In this document: one piece after another, positions 12,034-20,754 of the stretch
How positions within the stretch are numbered: position 1 is the first letter of the stretch
Layout: each line of letters opens with the position of its first letter
Origin: Candidatus Kuenenia stuttgartensis
Lineage (GTDB): Bacteria > Pseudomonadota > Alphaproteobacteria > SMXS01
NCBI GenBank assembly: GCA_943329845.2
Contig: CALQFM020000007.1
Location: 24,972 to 88,971, forward strand
Direction: 5' to 3'
DNA: 64,000 bases
The notes under the pieces: model-generated
Told to the model about the DNA's origin: nothing
The model's database searches: none
Seen by the model: only the letters and a program-made list of their open reading frames with translations
Position numbers and translations under genes: made by a program

Positions 12034-13485
12034 CTACTCCGCGGCGGCGACCAGCTGCTTCGTCACCGGCAGGGCGGCGATCTGGTCCTTCACCCTGTCC
12101 ATGGCGGTCTTGAACGAGTCCAGCTCCTTGCCCGCGAGGGCGCGGCCGGTCGGCATCTTGATGCCGCGCGGATCGACCTGCCTGGCTTCCTTCAGCACTT
12201 CGTAGTGAAGGTGCGGGCCGGTGGAGCGGCCGGTGGTACCGACATAGCCGATGACGTCGCCCTGGCGGACCCGGCTGCCCTTGGTGATGCCCTTGCCGAA
12301 GCCGCTCATATGCGCATAGGCCGTGGCGAAGGTGCCGTTGTGGCGGATGCGGACATAGTTGCCGTAGGAGCCGTTGGCGCCGGCCATCTCGATGGTGCCG
12401 TCGCCGGCCGCGTGGATCGGCGTGCCCTTGGCGGCGCCGAAGTCGAGGCCCTTGTGCATCTTGGTATAGCCAAGGATCGGGTGGGTGCGGTTGCCGAAGC
12501 CCGAGGTGAGCTTGGCGCCGTCGATCGGCGTCTTGAGCAGCGCCTTGCGCACGCTCTGGCCCTTCTCGTCGTAATAGTCGGCGTTGCCGTCGTCGCTGGC
12601 GGTGTAGAGGTAGAGGTGATGCTGCTTGCCGCTCAGGGTCAGGCCCGCATAGAGCAGCGGCCCGGTTTTCACCATCTGGCCCTTGTCCTCGTAGCGGTCG
12701 AAGAAGATTTCGAAGCTGTCGCCCGGCTGGATTTCGCGCTGGAAATCCACGTCCCACGAATAGATACGGATGAATTCCGAGATCACGTTGTGCGGCACGC
12801 CCGCCTTCTGCATGGCGACGTAGAGGCTCTCGTCGATCTCGCCGCCGGCGCGGGTGGCGTGGGTGTCGAGCTTGATGGCCTCGACGGCGCTGGCGAACGA
12901 GCCGTCGTCCTGCCGCGCCACGCGGACCGCGCTCTCGACCTCGGACTGCAGGCGGATGCCCTGCAGGGTCTGCTCGTCCCTGGTGGGATCGTCATTGCCG
13001 AAAGTGAGCTCGATTTCCTGGCCTTCCTTCAGGCGGCGGACATTGAGATGCTCGGACAGGGCAGTGATGGCGCTGTGCGCGTCGGCCAGTTCGACGCCGG
13101 CCTTGACCAGCACGCCGGCCAGCGTGTCGCCGCGCATGATGCGGGCTTGCTTCACCGGCGAACTGTCCACTTCCTCGAGCAGCACCCGGGCGATCGGGCT
13201 GCCGTCGCTCATCGGGCCAGTGAGGCTCAGGCCCGGCTGGCCGCTTCGGGCGCTCGGACCCATCGACGCGATCATCGAAAACGGCGAGGGAACCGAGCCG
13301 GCGGTGGCCGCGTTGTAGGAATTGTAGACGGAGAAATTGGCGTGGACGCCGATGCCGACGGTGGCGCCGACCATCATGACCAGAGCGGCGGTCCGAGCGA
13401 ACCAGGCCGGCGAGCCTACGTGACGGTGCAAATCGAGCTGCACCGAGGGTTGGATCTCATCTAACCGGCTGTTTTCGTTGGGCAT
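12034..13485 (-). CDS. M23 family peptidoglycan endopeptidase, membrane anchored
   Basis: About 483 aa with one N-terminal membrane helix near residues 32-50, leaving the rest periplasmic. The C-terminal LytM domain has the zinc and catalytic signature H-x3-D in MHKGLDFG and HLH in TGPHLHYEV, so the enzyme is likely active against peptidoglycan cross-links. The middle part has a LysM/OapA-like opening (MRGDTLAGVLVKAGVE) and a region typical of MepM/NlpD-like envelope factors. The ATG at 13485 is preferred because upstream in-frame sequence is low quality and runs into the tRNA promoter; a GGAG-type site lies upstream. A perfect DnaA-box-like 9-mer lies in its upstream region. Confidence 0.9.
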   Translation of the reverse strand: MPNENSRLDEIQPSVQLDLHRHVGSPAWFARTAALVMMVGATVGIGVHANFSVYNSYNAATAGSVPSPFSMIASMGPSARSGQPGLSLTGPMSDGSPIARVLLEEVDSSPVKQARIMRGDTLAGVLVKAGVELADAHSAITALSEHLNVRRLKEGQEIELTFGNDDPTRDEQTLQGIRLQSEVESAVRVARQDDGSFASAVEAIKLDTHATRAGGEIDESLYVAMQKAGVPHNVISEFIRIYSWDVDFQREIQPGDSFEIFFDRYEDKGQMVKTGPLLYAGLTLSGKQHHLYLYTASDDGNADYYDEKGQSVRKALLKTPIDGAKLTSGFGNRTHPILGYTKMHKGLDFGAAKGTPIHAAGDGTIEMAGANGSYGNYVRIRHNGTFATAYAHMSGFGKGITKGSRVRQGDVIGYVGTTGRSTGPHLHYEVLKEARQVDPRGIKMPTGRALAGKELDSFKTAMDRVKDQIAALPVTKQLVAAAE

Positions 13486-13609
13486 CCAGTGTCCGATATC
13501 TTCCGTTTCTCCGAAAAAAACAGTGCCACCGCGCTGGCTTCGGAAGAAGTCAGTGTGACTGACATAAAAGATGCAGGCGGGGCGACTCGGTGTCAACGTC
13601 CAACGCCCC

Positions 13610-13618
13610 TGTGGATAA
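13610..13618 (-). promoter_or_regulatory. perfect DnaA-box 9-mer upstream of the M23 peptidase
   Basis: TGTGGATAA is the exact complement of the consensus DnaA box TTATCCACA. A second, weaker match (TGTGGACAG) lies at 13637-13645. Single 9-mers occur by chance in a genome, so a role in regulating the peptidase is only a possibility. Confidence 0.3.
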
Positions 13619-13660
13619 GTTTTTTGTGAGTAAGTCTGTGGACAGCCCCAAATCGCGGCG

Positions 13661-13690
13661 TTGACTTGCCCCGCCGCCACCCGATATAGA
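13661..13690 (+). promoter_or_regulatory. sigma-70-type promoter of tRNA-Ala
   Basis: TTGACT (-35) at 13661-13666 and TATAGA (-10) at 13685-13690 are separated by 18 bases. Transcription would begin a few bases before the mature tRNA 5' end at 13701. Confidence 0.7.
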
Positions 13691-13700
13691 CCGCGTCCAT

Positions 13701-13776
13701 GGGGCCATAGCTCAGTTGGGAGAGCGCTAGCTTTGCAAGCTTGAGGTCGTCGGTTCGATCCCGTCTGGCTCCACCA
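13701..13776 (+). tRNA. tRNA-Ala (anticodon TGC)
   Basis: A 76-base cloverleaf. The acceptor stem GGGGCCA pairs with TGGCTCC with one G-U pair, the D arm is AGCTCAGTTGGGAGAGC, and the anticodon loop CTTTGCAAG places TGC at 13734-13736. The T loop is GGTTCGATCC, and the CCA end is encoded. The sequence fits the usual bacterial tRNA-Ala(UGC). It stands alone, not in an rRNA operon. Confidence 0.98.
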
Positions 13777-14032
13777 TCCACTCCATCGGACAAGAATTTT
13801 CCTTCAAGGTTACGTGCGAGACGCCGGCTTCGGCGGCAATGACGCTGTCGCGGGCGCGGCGTCTAACTAGGCTGCTTTCGTAGACGAAGCGCCTTGCCAT
13901 AGCCGCCTGACGGCGCCCCTGCCGCGCCGATCACCAACATCGGGATTATATTTTTTACTTGGTAAATTATCCGGGACGGCAGTGTCGCCGTTCCTTAGAT
14001 TGGGGAAAACGGGGAAACGCGAGCAGAACTCC

Positions 14033-15637
14033 ATGACGATCAGCAACGAGTGTGATTTTGACGCCGTCGTTGTCGGCGCCGGATTTGGCGGCATGTACAT
14101 GGTGCACCTGCTGACACAACGGGGCTTGAGGGCGATAGGGATCGAACGCGGTGGCGATGTCGGCGGTACCTGGTACTGGAACCGGTACCCGGGTTGCCAA
14201 TGCGATGTCGAGAGCATGGAGTACTCCTATCAGTTCTCCGACGATCTGCAGCAGAAATGGAACTGGACGCAGCGTTACGCGGGGCAGCCGGAGATTCTCC
14301 GCTATGCCAACCACGTCGCCGATGCGTTCGACCTGCGAAAATATTTTCAGTTCAACACATCCGTGACCTCGGCGACCTATCATGACGGTGAGAAGAAGTG
14401 GGAGGTTGGCACCGATAGCGGCGGGACGGTGACCGCCCGCTTCCTGATCATGGCCACGGGCTGTCTGTCCACCACGAACACGCCGGCGTTTGCAGGACTG
14501 AACGACTTTGCCGGTCCGACCTATCACACGGGTTCGTGGCCCCATGACGGTGTGGATTTTTCCGGGCAGAAGGTGGCTGTCATCGGCACCGGTTCGTCTG
14601 CCGTCCAGTCGATCCCGCTGATCGCGCAGCAGGCTGCCGACCTTACGGTGTTCCAGCGGACGGCCTCGTACACGATCCCGGCGCGAAACATGCCACTCGA
14701 CCCTGACAGGGCCGCGCAGATCAAGGCCAACTACAAGGACTTCCGGGCAAGAGGCGCCTTGTCGCCGGCCGCGTTCGGTGCCGACTATCCGCGCAACCTC
14801 GACTCGGTGCTGGATGCCACGCCCGAGGAGCGCGAAAGGCGGTTCGAGGAATACTGGCAGCATGGCGGCTTCATGTTCCTGGCCGCGTTCAGCGACATTT
14901 CACTGAACATGGACGCCAACAGGCTCGCCGCGGACTTCGTCCGCGGCAAGATCCGGTCGATCGTGACCGATCCGCACGTGGCGGAACTGCTGTGTCCCGA
15001 AACAGTGTTGGGATGCAAGCGTCTGTGCGCCGACAATGGCTACTACGAAACCTACAATTTACCGCACGTGCATCTCGTCGACGTTTCCAGCCATCCCATC
15101 GAGAGACTGACGGCCAAAGGCATCGAGACGAACGGCAGGGCGTACGAGGTCGACGCCATCGTCTTCGCCACGGGCTTCGACGCCATGACCGGTTCGCTGA
15201 TGAACTGCAACATCGTCGGCAGGAATGGCCTGCCGCTGAGGAAAAAATGGGCGGCGGGTCCAGGGAACTATCTGGGCCTCATGACCACCGGCTTTCCCAA
15301 CATGTTCACTATCACCGGGCCGGGCAGCCCTTCGGCGCTGGCGAACCTGATCACGGGCATCGAACAGCATGCGGAGTTCATCACCAACCTGATCGTCTGG
15401 GCCGATGCCCGGGGGCACAGCACCGTCGAGCCTGTCCAGGAGGCAGAAGATCGCTGGGTCGACATCGTCAACCAGCGTGCGAACTTCACGCTCTATCCGA
15501 ACTGCAACTCCTGGTACCTGGGCGCGAATGTGCCCGGCAAGCCGCGGGTATTCATGCCCTATATCGGCTTTCCCGACTACAGCAAGAAACTGCGCTCGGT
15601 TGTCGCGAGCGAATACGAGCCGTTCCAGTTTGCCTGA
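14033..15637 (+). CDS. flavin-containing Baeyer-Villiger-type monooxygenase
   Basis: 534 aa, the usual size of type I Baeyer-Villiger monooxygenases (cyclohexanone and phenylacetone monooxygenase group), which insert oxygen next to a ketone using FAD and NADPH. The FAD Rossmann motif is VVGAGFGG (residues ~13-20). The diagnostic fingerprint F-x-G-x3-H-x3-W-P is present in FAGPTYHTGSWPHD, and a second dinucleotide motif GTGSSAVQ follows. ATG at 14033 gives the normal spacing to the FAD motif. Third codon positions are less GC-rich than in neighbouring housekeeping genes. It converges with a VOC gene, and an aldo/keto reductase is nearby; substrate unknown. Confidence 0.88.
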   Translation: MTISNECDFDAVVVGAGFGGMYMVHLLTQRGLRAIGIERGGDVGGTWYWNRYPGCQCDVESMEYSYQFSDDLQQKWNWTQRYAGQPEILRYANHVADAFDLRKYFQFNTSVTSATYHDGEKKWEVGTDSGGTVTARFLIMATGCLSTTNTPAFAGLNDFAGPTYHTGSWPHDGVDFSGQKVAVIGTGSSAVQSIPLIAQQAADLTVFQRTASYTIPARNMPLDPDRAAQIKANYKDFRARGALSPAAFGADYPRNLDSVLDATPEERERRFEEYWQHGGFMFLAAFSDISLNMDANRLAADFVRGKIRSIVTDPHVAELLCPETVLGCKRLCADNGYYETYNLPHVHLVDVSSHPIERLTAKGIETNGRAYEVDAIVFATGFDAMTGSLMNCNIVGRNGLPLRKKWAAGPGNYLGLMTTGFPNMFTITGPGSPSALANLITGIEQHAEFITNLIVWADARGHSTVEPVQEAEDRWVDIVNQRANFTLYPNCNSWYLGANVPGKPRVFMPYIGFPDYSKKLRSVVASEYEPFQFA

Positions 15638-15700
15638 AACGCGCGCTGCGGGTCGCCGATCGGCTCCAGCGCGGCCAGCCATTCGATAACGAGGACGGGA

Positions 15701-17152
15701 TCAGTGAGCCGGTTCAGAGGTTTTTGAATCCTTCGTGTCGGTCCATGTCCTGAACCAGCGCAGCGCGTTTAAGATCTTGCTAACGAAGCCCGCATCGGCC
15801 AACTCGACGATCGTGCCGTCGGGATCGTAGAAGGCGATGATGCTCGACGAGGAGTTCTCGCCCGAGCAGCAGGGTGTAATGCCCGACAGGAACTGCACGC
15901 CCTGGGACTTGAGTGTGGCGACGTCGGCCTCGATGTCGCCAGTCAGAAATGCCGTGCGGTGCATGCCGATGTGATTGACCGGGATCGGATAGGCGCGTTC
16001 CGGATTGTGCGGCTTGATCCACTGCACCAGTTCCACGGTGGAATCGTCGCCCCGGTGGGTGAGCAGCGCGCCGTTGACTTCAAACCCGTCCTCGAAACCC
16101 ATGGCCCGGGCGACGTCGACTGAATCGGAGGAGGCGAACCTTTCCGTCACGTCATACCCCATCATCTGATACCAGGCCCGGGACCGCTCGAAGTCGCTCA
16201 CATTGATGTTGAGACGGTCCACACGGACTATGTGCGTCGTGTCGGTCGCCTTGTCCGCACCTTCCACCTCGCGCAGCTCATAGAAGATGCCGTCGGGGTC
16301 GGTGAACACGGCAAACAGAGTGCCGTCGGATCGCGCGGTCGGCGGCGCGATGAATCTGACGCCCATCCGCGTCATATATTCGTAATCGGCGGCGATATTG
16401 GTCGTATACATCGCCGCCTTGGCCATCCCAAGGTGGTTGATGTGGGTGTATGGCGGTTCATCATTCCTGGGAATCTTGAATTCGATGAGATCGATGATGC
16501 CGCCGCCGAAACCGCCCGGCCCAATCAATTCGCCGCGCAACAGGTAACCGCCGGCGGAAGTTCCCTGGGATCCGTCATAGGATGTCGGCGTCTTGATGCC
16601 GATGGCCTGGGCCATTCCAAGCGTGTTGGTATCGGGGAAGCCCGATATCGTCTCGAAACCCAACTTCCCGTAGAACGCGCGGGAGGCGGCAAAATCACGG
16701 ACATTGGCATTGAAATGAATGCGTGATTGCACGTGCATTTCCAAATTGGCGACCTGCTTGACCCGGACTGAGACAGAACTTCCCGGCGCGCCCGTCACGA
16801 CCACGGAAATCCTGTTGTCTTTGGCAAGCGTTACCTGAAACTCGGATTGTCGGGCCTCGTCGAAATTCGCGAGGCTGGCAACAGTCTCCCCATTGAGCCG
16901 AATGGTCGCGCTCGTCGCCCTGCTGTCGCTGGTGACAATCAGTCTGGCCGCTCCCGGCACGCCGAAAAAGGTCTTCTGGTCGGTCTCCGCGTTGCCCGCG
17001 CCTTGATGGTGCCAGGAAAGGTGGCGGGTAAAATCAATCTGGACCGCGTTCTTGTAGGGAGGAACAAGGGCCACGAATGTTGCCAATACGGCCACCAGGC
17101 CAACCAGTCCTGCGAGGGCCTTTGCGAGAAGTTTCAGCCGAGACTTCTTCAA
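15701..17152 (-). CDS. membrane-anchored protein with two VOC (glyoxalase-fold) domains
   Basis: 483 aa from a TTG start at 17152 with AGGGAAGG just upstream. One N-terminal hydrophobic helix (residues ~13-32) is followed by an ~90 aa beta-rich segment and two vicinal-oxygen-chelate domains (about 140-290 and 308-455). Each VOC domain has the HFNANV / RLNINV opening strand, FYxKLGF / WYQMMGY helix-strand, INHLGM / VNHIGM and a DPDG-[IT]-x-x-EL end containing the expected metal-ligand Glu. VOC proteins include glyoxalases and extradiol dioxygenases, mostly cytoplasmic; a membrane-anchored, probably periplasmic double VOC is unusual. It lies between the monooxygenase (convergent) and the aldo/keto reductase (same strand). 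Activity unknown. Confidence 0.8.
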   Translation of the reverse strand: MKKSRLKLLAKALAGLVGLVAVLATFVALVPPYKNAVQIDFTRHLSWHHQGAGNAETDQKTFFGVPGAARLIVTSDSRATSATIRLNGETVASLANFDEARQSEFQVTLAKDNRISVVVTGAPGSSVSVRVKQVANLEMHVQSRIHFNANVRDFAASRAFYGKLGFETISGFPDTNTLGMAQAIGIKTPTSYDGSQGTSAGGYLLRGELIGPGGFGGGIIDLIEFKIPRNDEPPYTHINHLGMAKAAMYTTNIAADYEYMTRMGVRFIAPPTARSDGTLFAVFTDPDGIFYELREVEGADKATDTTHIVRVDRLNINVSDFERSRAWYQMMGYDVTERFASSDSVDVARAMGFEDGFEVNGALLTHRGDDSTVELVQWIKPHNPERAYPIPVNHIGMHRTAFLTGDIEADVATLKSQGVQFLSGITPCCSGENSSSSIIAFYDPDGTIVELADAGFVSKILNALRWFRTWTDTKDSKTSEPAH

Positions 17153-17298
17153 TCTGCCTTCCCTTCAGCCTTCGCGGCAAACTTGCCCGCGATCCTAAGC
17201 CTTAGGGCAGGGCAACAGTGCCGCGAACATCGGCAACTGCTTGATTGCACGATGATTTCCGGCAGACGCCGGCGTTTGGCTCGCAATGCGGCCGCCGC

Positions 17299-18315
17299 TC
17301 ACCCCATTGGATACAGGATTTCCTTCGACACCTTGTCGATGGCCTTCATCACGTCGTCGCTCAGCGTCATGTCCGCCGCGGCCAGAATGTCCGGCACCTG
17401 TTCTACGGTGGTCACGCCGACGATGGTCGAGGCGACGAAGTCGTGCTGCTTGCTCCACGCGACCGCCATGGTGACCGGTGATATCCCCGCCTCGGCGGCG
17501 ATGCTCATGTAGCGGGTGGTTGCGTCCAGGCTCCTGTCGTTGACGAAGCGTTTCGCCATGGCCGCCTGGCGGCCGCCCATGCCGAGATAATTGGTGAAGC
17601 GGGCGCCTTCCGGGCGGGCGCCATTGTTGTACTTGCCCGACAGCACGCCGCCGCCCAGTGGCGAATAGGGGATCAGGCTGACGCCTTCGTGGCGACAGGC
17701 GGCGGCGAGCTCGTCCTCGAACCGCCGGTTGTTCAGGCTGAAATTGTTCTGGATGGTCTGGTAGCGGGCATAGCCGCCGCGCTCGGAGGCGGCGATCGAC
17801 TTCATCAGGCCCCAGGTGGTCTCGTTGGAGCAGCCGACGATGCGGATCTTGCCCTCGCGGATCAGGTCGTCGAGCACTTCCATGGTCTCGTCATAGGGCG
17901 TGCCGTGGTCGGGCCAGTGGGTCTGGTAGAGGTCGACGTAGTCGGTGCCCAGCCGCTTCAGGCTGGCGTCGAGCGCGCGGGTGATGTTGTGCCGGTCGAG
18001 CGCGGTCATGCCGGCGCGCATGGCGCCCTTGATCCAGCCGTGGCTGGGGCCGCAGACCTTGGTGGCGAGGATGATCGAATCACGGTCTTTGCCCTTCAGC
18101 CACTTGCCGAAGAACTCCTCGGTGCGGCCGGCATATTTCGCGTCCGGCGGCACGGGGTAGTTCTCGGCGGTGTCGAAGAAGTTGATGCCGGCGTCGAGCG
18201 ACATGTCGAGCACCCGCAGCGAGGTCTTCTCGTCGGCCTGGTTGCCGAAGGTCATGGTGCCCATGCAGATGTCGGACACGGTGATCGGGCTCTTGCCCAG
18301 GCGGCGGTACTGCAT
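17299..18315 (-). CDS. aldo/keto reductase
   Basis: 338 aa NADPH-dependent reductase of the AKR superfamily, YhdN/Tas-like branch. It opens with the family start MQYRRLGKSPITVSDI and shows NFFDTAENYP with the catalytic Asp and Tyr, the catalytic Lys in LATKV and the catalytic His in YQTHWPDH. NADP-binding residues lie in the last third. ATG at 18315 is preceded by GGGGAGGAG. It is the third gene of a small patch with a Baeyer-Villiger-type monooxygenase and a VOC protein, which would be consistent with carbonyl or terpenoid metabolism, but no substrate is visible. Confidence 0.92.
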   Translation of the reverse strand: MQYRRLGKSPITVSDICMGTMTFGNQADEKTSLRVLDMSLDAGINFFDTAENYPVPPDAKYAGRTEEFFGKWLKGKDRDSIILATKVCGPSHGWIKGAMRAGMTALDRHNITRALDASLKRLGTDYVDLYQTHWPDHGTPYDETMEVLDDLIREGKIRIVGCSNETTWGLMKSIAASERGGYARYQTIQNNFSLNNRRFEDELAAACRHEGVSLIPYSPLGGGVLSGKYNNGARPEGARFTNYLGMGGRQAAMAKRFVNDRSLDATTRYMSIAAEAGISPVTMAVAWSKQHDFVASTIVGVTTVEQVPDILAAADMTLSDDVMKAIDKVSKEILYPMG

Positions 18316-18511
18316 CCCCAACTCCTCCCCAAAGATGAATTCGCGGCGCAGCTTAAGGGCGCGCGGCGAGGTTGGCCAGCCCCTCGTTCCGGCCGGCAAC
18401 GCGCGGGGATGCGGCGGCGGAACGCCAGGTGCTATGGTGGACGAAGCCACGTGCCGTTTTCAACGTTCCGGCAGCGTGCTACATCGGGTGGACAAGGGGA
18501 GGGACGCCGAA

Positions 18512-19657
18512 ATGAAGTCTGAAGGGGACATCGCTTCCGCCTCCAGCGACGGGCCGGTGCATAACAAGCACAAGCAGCAAGGCCTGCTGCGGGTGATCCG
18601 CGACCATAGCAAGTCGGTGGACCTGCCCGCGGGCACCATCGCGAGCGACCTCGGCGCCTCGCCCACCCATGTCCGGACCGTGTCCTACGATGTCGAGCAC
18701 CTGCATGAGCACGAAGGCGTGGCGCCCGGCGATCTGGCCAAGCTGCGCAACAGCAGCGATGTATTGTGGATCGACGTCACCGGCCTCAAGGATACGAAGA
18801 CCATCGAGGAGATCGGCGCCGCCTTCGGCCTGCACAGGCTGACGCTGGAGGACATCACCAACACCCACCAGCGGCCGAAGGTGGAGACGTTCGACCACTA
18901 CGTCTTCATCGTGATGAAGATGCTGGACCATTCGGACGCCGGCCTGACCGAGCAGATGTCGATCATCGTCGGCGACGACTACCTGATCACCTTCCAGGAA
19001 CGGGCGGGCGACTGCTTCGACCCGACCCGCGCCCGGCTGAAGCGGAAGGGCAGCCAGCTCCGCTCTGAGGGCCCGGACCGGCTGGCGCATGCGCTGATCG
19101 ACGCGGTGATCGACAATTTCTTCCCGCTGCTCGAGAATTACGGCGAGGTGATCGAGGACCTGGAAGACCTAGTGGTCACGAAGCCAGAGGCCTCGCATGT
19201 GGAACGGCTGCATTCGATCAAGCGCGACCTGCTGGAAATCCGGCGCGCGATCTGGCCGACACGCGAGCTGGTCAACGCGCTGATCCGCGACGAGCACCAC
19301 CTGTTCCGCGACAACACCCGCATCTATCTGCGCGACTGCTACGATCACGCCATCCAGCTCATGGACATCGTCGAGACCTACCGCGAGATCGCCTCCGGCC
19401 TGCTCGACGTCTATCTGTCGAGCATGAGCGCGCGGATGAACGAGATCATGAAGGTGCTGACCATCATCTCCACGATCTTCATCCCGCTCAGCTTCTTCGC
19501 CGGCATCTGGGGCATGAATTTCGAGTACATGCCCGAGCTGAAGAAGACGTGGGCTTATCCAACGGCGCTTGGACTGATGTTGACGGTTGCCTGTCTGCTG
19601 GTGATATTTTTCTGGCGCAAGGGCTGGCTGGGCGAGCGCAAGCAGAAAGGGTCCTGA
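18512..19657 (+). CDS. corA: CorA-type magnesium/cobalt transporter
   Basis: 381 aa inner-membrane channel-like transporter for Mg2+ (and Co2+/Ni2+). The long cytoplasmic N-terminal domain (to about residue 305) ends in the stalk helix; two C-terminal membrane helices follow, the first ending with the diagnostic pore motif GMN in FAGIWGMNFEYMPEL. The C-terminus is short and basic. ATG at 18512 is chosen for its GGGGAGGGA site 8-9 bases upstream; the first 20 residues are unlike other CorA proteins, so a later start is possible. It is divergent from the aldo/keto reductase. Confidence 0.92.
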   Translation: MKSEGDIASASSDGPVHNKHKQQGLLRVIRDHSKSVDLPAGTIASDLGASPTHVRTVSYDVEHLHEHEGVAPGDLAKLRNSSDVLWIDVTGLKDTKTIEEIGAAFGLHRLTLEDITNTHQRPKVETFDHYVFIVMKMLDHSDAGLTEQMSIIVGDDYLITFQERAGDCFDPTRARLKRKGSQLRSEGPDRLAHALIDAVIDNFFPLLENYGEVIEDLEDLVVTKPEASHVERLHSIKRDLLEIRRAIWPTRELVNALIRDEHHLFRDNTRIYLRDCYDHAIQLMDIVETYREIASGLLDVYLSSMSARMNEIMKVLTIISTIFIPLSFFAGIWGMNFEYMPELKKTWAYPTALGLMLTVACLLVIFFWRKGWLGERKQKGS

Positions 19658-19688
19658 CCGGAAGCTTCGGTGGGGCCCCGGGTTCGCC

Positions 19689-19964
19689 TCAGCCGCGGCC
19701 GGAATGAGGCCAGTGCGACGGGCTCAGGATCACGCCGGTCAGCGCGCGGGCGAGATCCCGCAGGCCTGCTGCATGGGCTTCGCGCACAAGATATTCCAGG
19801 CCACCCAGGATGGCGTCGGCCGCCTCCTCGGCGGTCTCGTTCACCGGCACAAACCGGTGGTCCTTGTCGATGCCATCGCTGCTGCCGCCGACATGATGCA
19901 CTTGGCCGTCTCCACAGGGTCCGGCCGCGCCGGACGAATTCACGATGCTGCCATTGGACAGCAT
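19689..19964 (-). CDS. small hypothetical protein
   Basis: 91 aa with no recognised domain. The C-terminal half is a plausible pair of amphipathic helices (AEEAADAILGGLEYLVREA, then LRDLARALTGVIL) like those in small uncharacterised alphaproteobacterial proteins. No signal peptide or membrane helix. The ribosome-binding site upstream of ATG 19964 is weak. It lies between corA and the luxR gene, on the same strand as luxR. Coding status is moderately likely. Confidence 0.5.
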   Translation of the reverse strand: MLSNGSIVNSSGAAGPCGDGQVHHVGGSSDGIDKDHRFVPVNETAEEAADAILGGLEYLVREAHAAGLRDLARALTGVILSPSHWPHSGRG

Positions 19965-20034
19965 CCGGCGGCAGCGTGAAACCTAGCCAGTCCAGTAGGT
20001 TTTGACAGTCCGGTGGGAGAAGGCCGGCCTCGGG

Positions 20035-20754
20035 TCAGGGCACGATCAGGCCCAGGCGGATCGCCTTGACCACCGCGGCGACGCGGGAGTTGACGCCCAG
20101 CTTCTTGCAGACGTTCTGGACGTGGAACTTGACGCTGTGCTCGGAGATGCCCAGGCGCGCGGCGGCGTCGGCATTGTTCAGCCCCTCGACCAGCCGCAGG
20201 AGCACGTCGCGCTCGCGCGCCGTGAGCGGCGATCCCGACACCACGTCGCCCTCATCCTCGATCGCCGTATAGGCCTGGTGGAACTGCACTGAGAGCACCC
20301 GGCCGATATGCAGGTCGCTGTCCGAGACGCCGCGCGGCTTGGCGCGCATGAAACTGACGCCGTTGACCTGGCCGAACGGGCCGTGGATCGGCACGGTGAC
20401 GCCGTCGAACATCGACGCCTCGCGGATCTCGCCCATCAGCCGCCTCTGGCGCTTCGTCAGGTCCATGGTCGACGTGATCTTCTCCCACTCGAAAGGCAGG
20501 CGGCTGTGCACCACCTGGTCGGCCAGCGGGTCGATGTCCTCGTATTTCTCGGCGTCGTAGTGGTCGAACCAGTCCCACGAAATCGTGGTGAACACGACCA
20601 CATCCGTCGAAGGGCCACGGGTGAGAGGATTGGCAAAGCCGAAATAATGAATCCGGTCGAAATCCAGCGACAGCATGGCCTTGCGGAACCCGTCGATCAG
20701 CTCGTCACGCGTCGCTGCCTTCGCCGTGGTCTGGAAAAACTCGTCGACGAGCAT
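20035..20754 (-). CDS. LuxR-family regulator with acyl-homoserine-lactone-binding domain (LuxR solo)
   Basis: 239 aa. The N-terminal autoinducer-binding domain carries the six conserved ligand-pocket positions of TraR/LuxR: W62 and Y66 (WFDHY), D75 and P76 (DIDPLA), W90 (FEWE) and a Gly in GPFGQVNG. The C-terminal GerE helix-turn-helix spans ~177-235 (LTARERDVLLRLVEG, SEHSVKFHVQNVCKKLGVNSR). No LuxI synthase gene is in the window, so it is a solo at least locally. ATG at 20754 is chosen; an in-frame upstream ATG near 20800 would add a poorly conserved extension. It is divergent from an acyl-CoA synthetase, with inverted repeats between them. Confidence 0.88.
   Translation of the reverse strand: MLVDEFFQTTAKAATRDELIDGFRKAMLSLDFDRIHYFGFANPLTRGPSTDVVVFTTISWDWFDHYDAEKYEDIDPLADQVVHSRLPFEWEKITSTMDLTKRQRRLMGEIREASMFDGVTVPIHGPFGQVNGVSFMRAKPRGVSDSDLHIGRVLSVQFHQAYTAIEDEGDVVSGSPLTARERDVLLRLVEGLNNADAAARLGISEHSVKFHVQNVCKKLGVNSRVAAVVKAIRLGLIVP

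Noticed and set aside
11959..13464. 501-codon forward open frame opposite the M23 peptidase
   Set aside because: The reverse strand carries the HxxxD/HLH zinc motifs of the peptidase; the forward frame is a shadow.
13701..18315. Integrated island with attachment sites at tRNA-Ala
   Set aside because: No integrase and no repeat of the tRNA 3' end was found downstream, so an island call is not supported.
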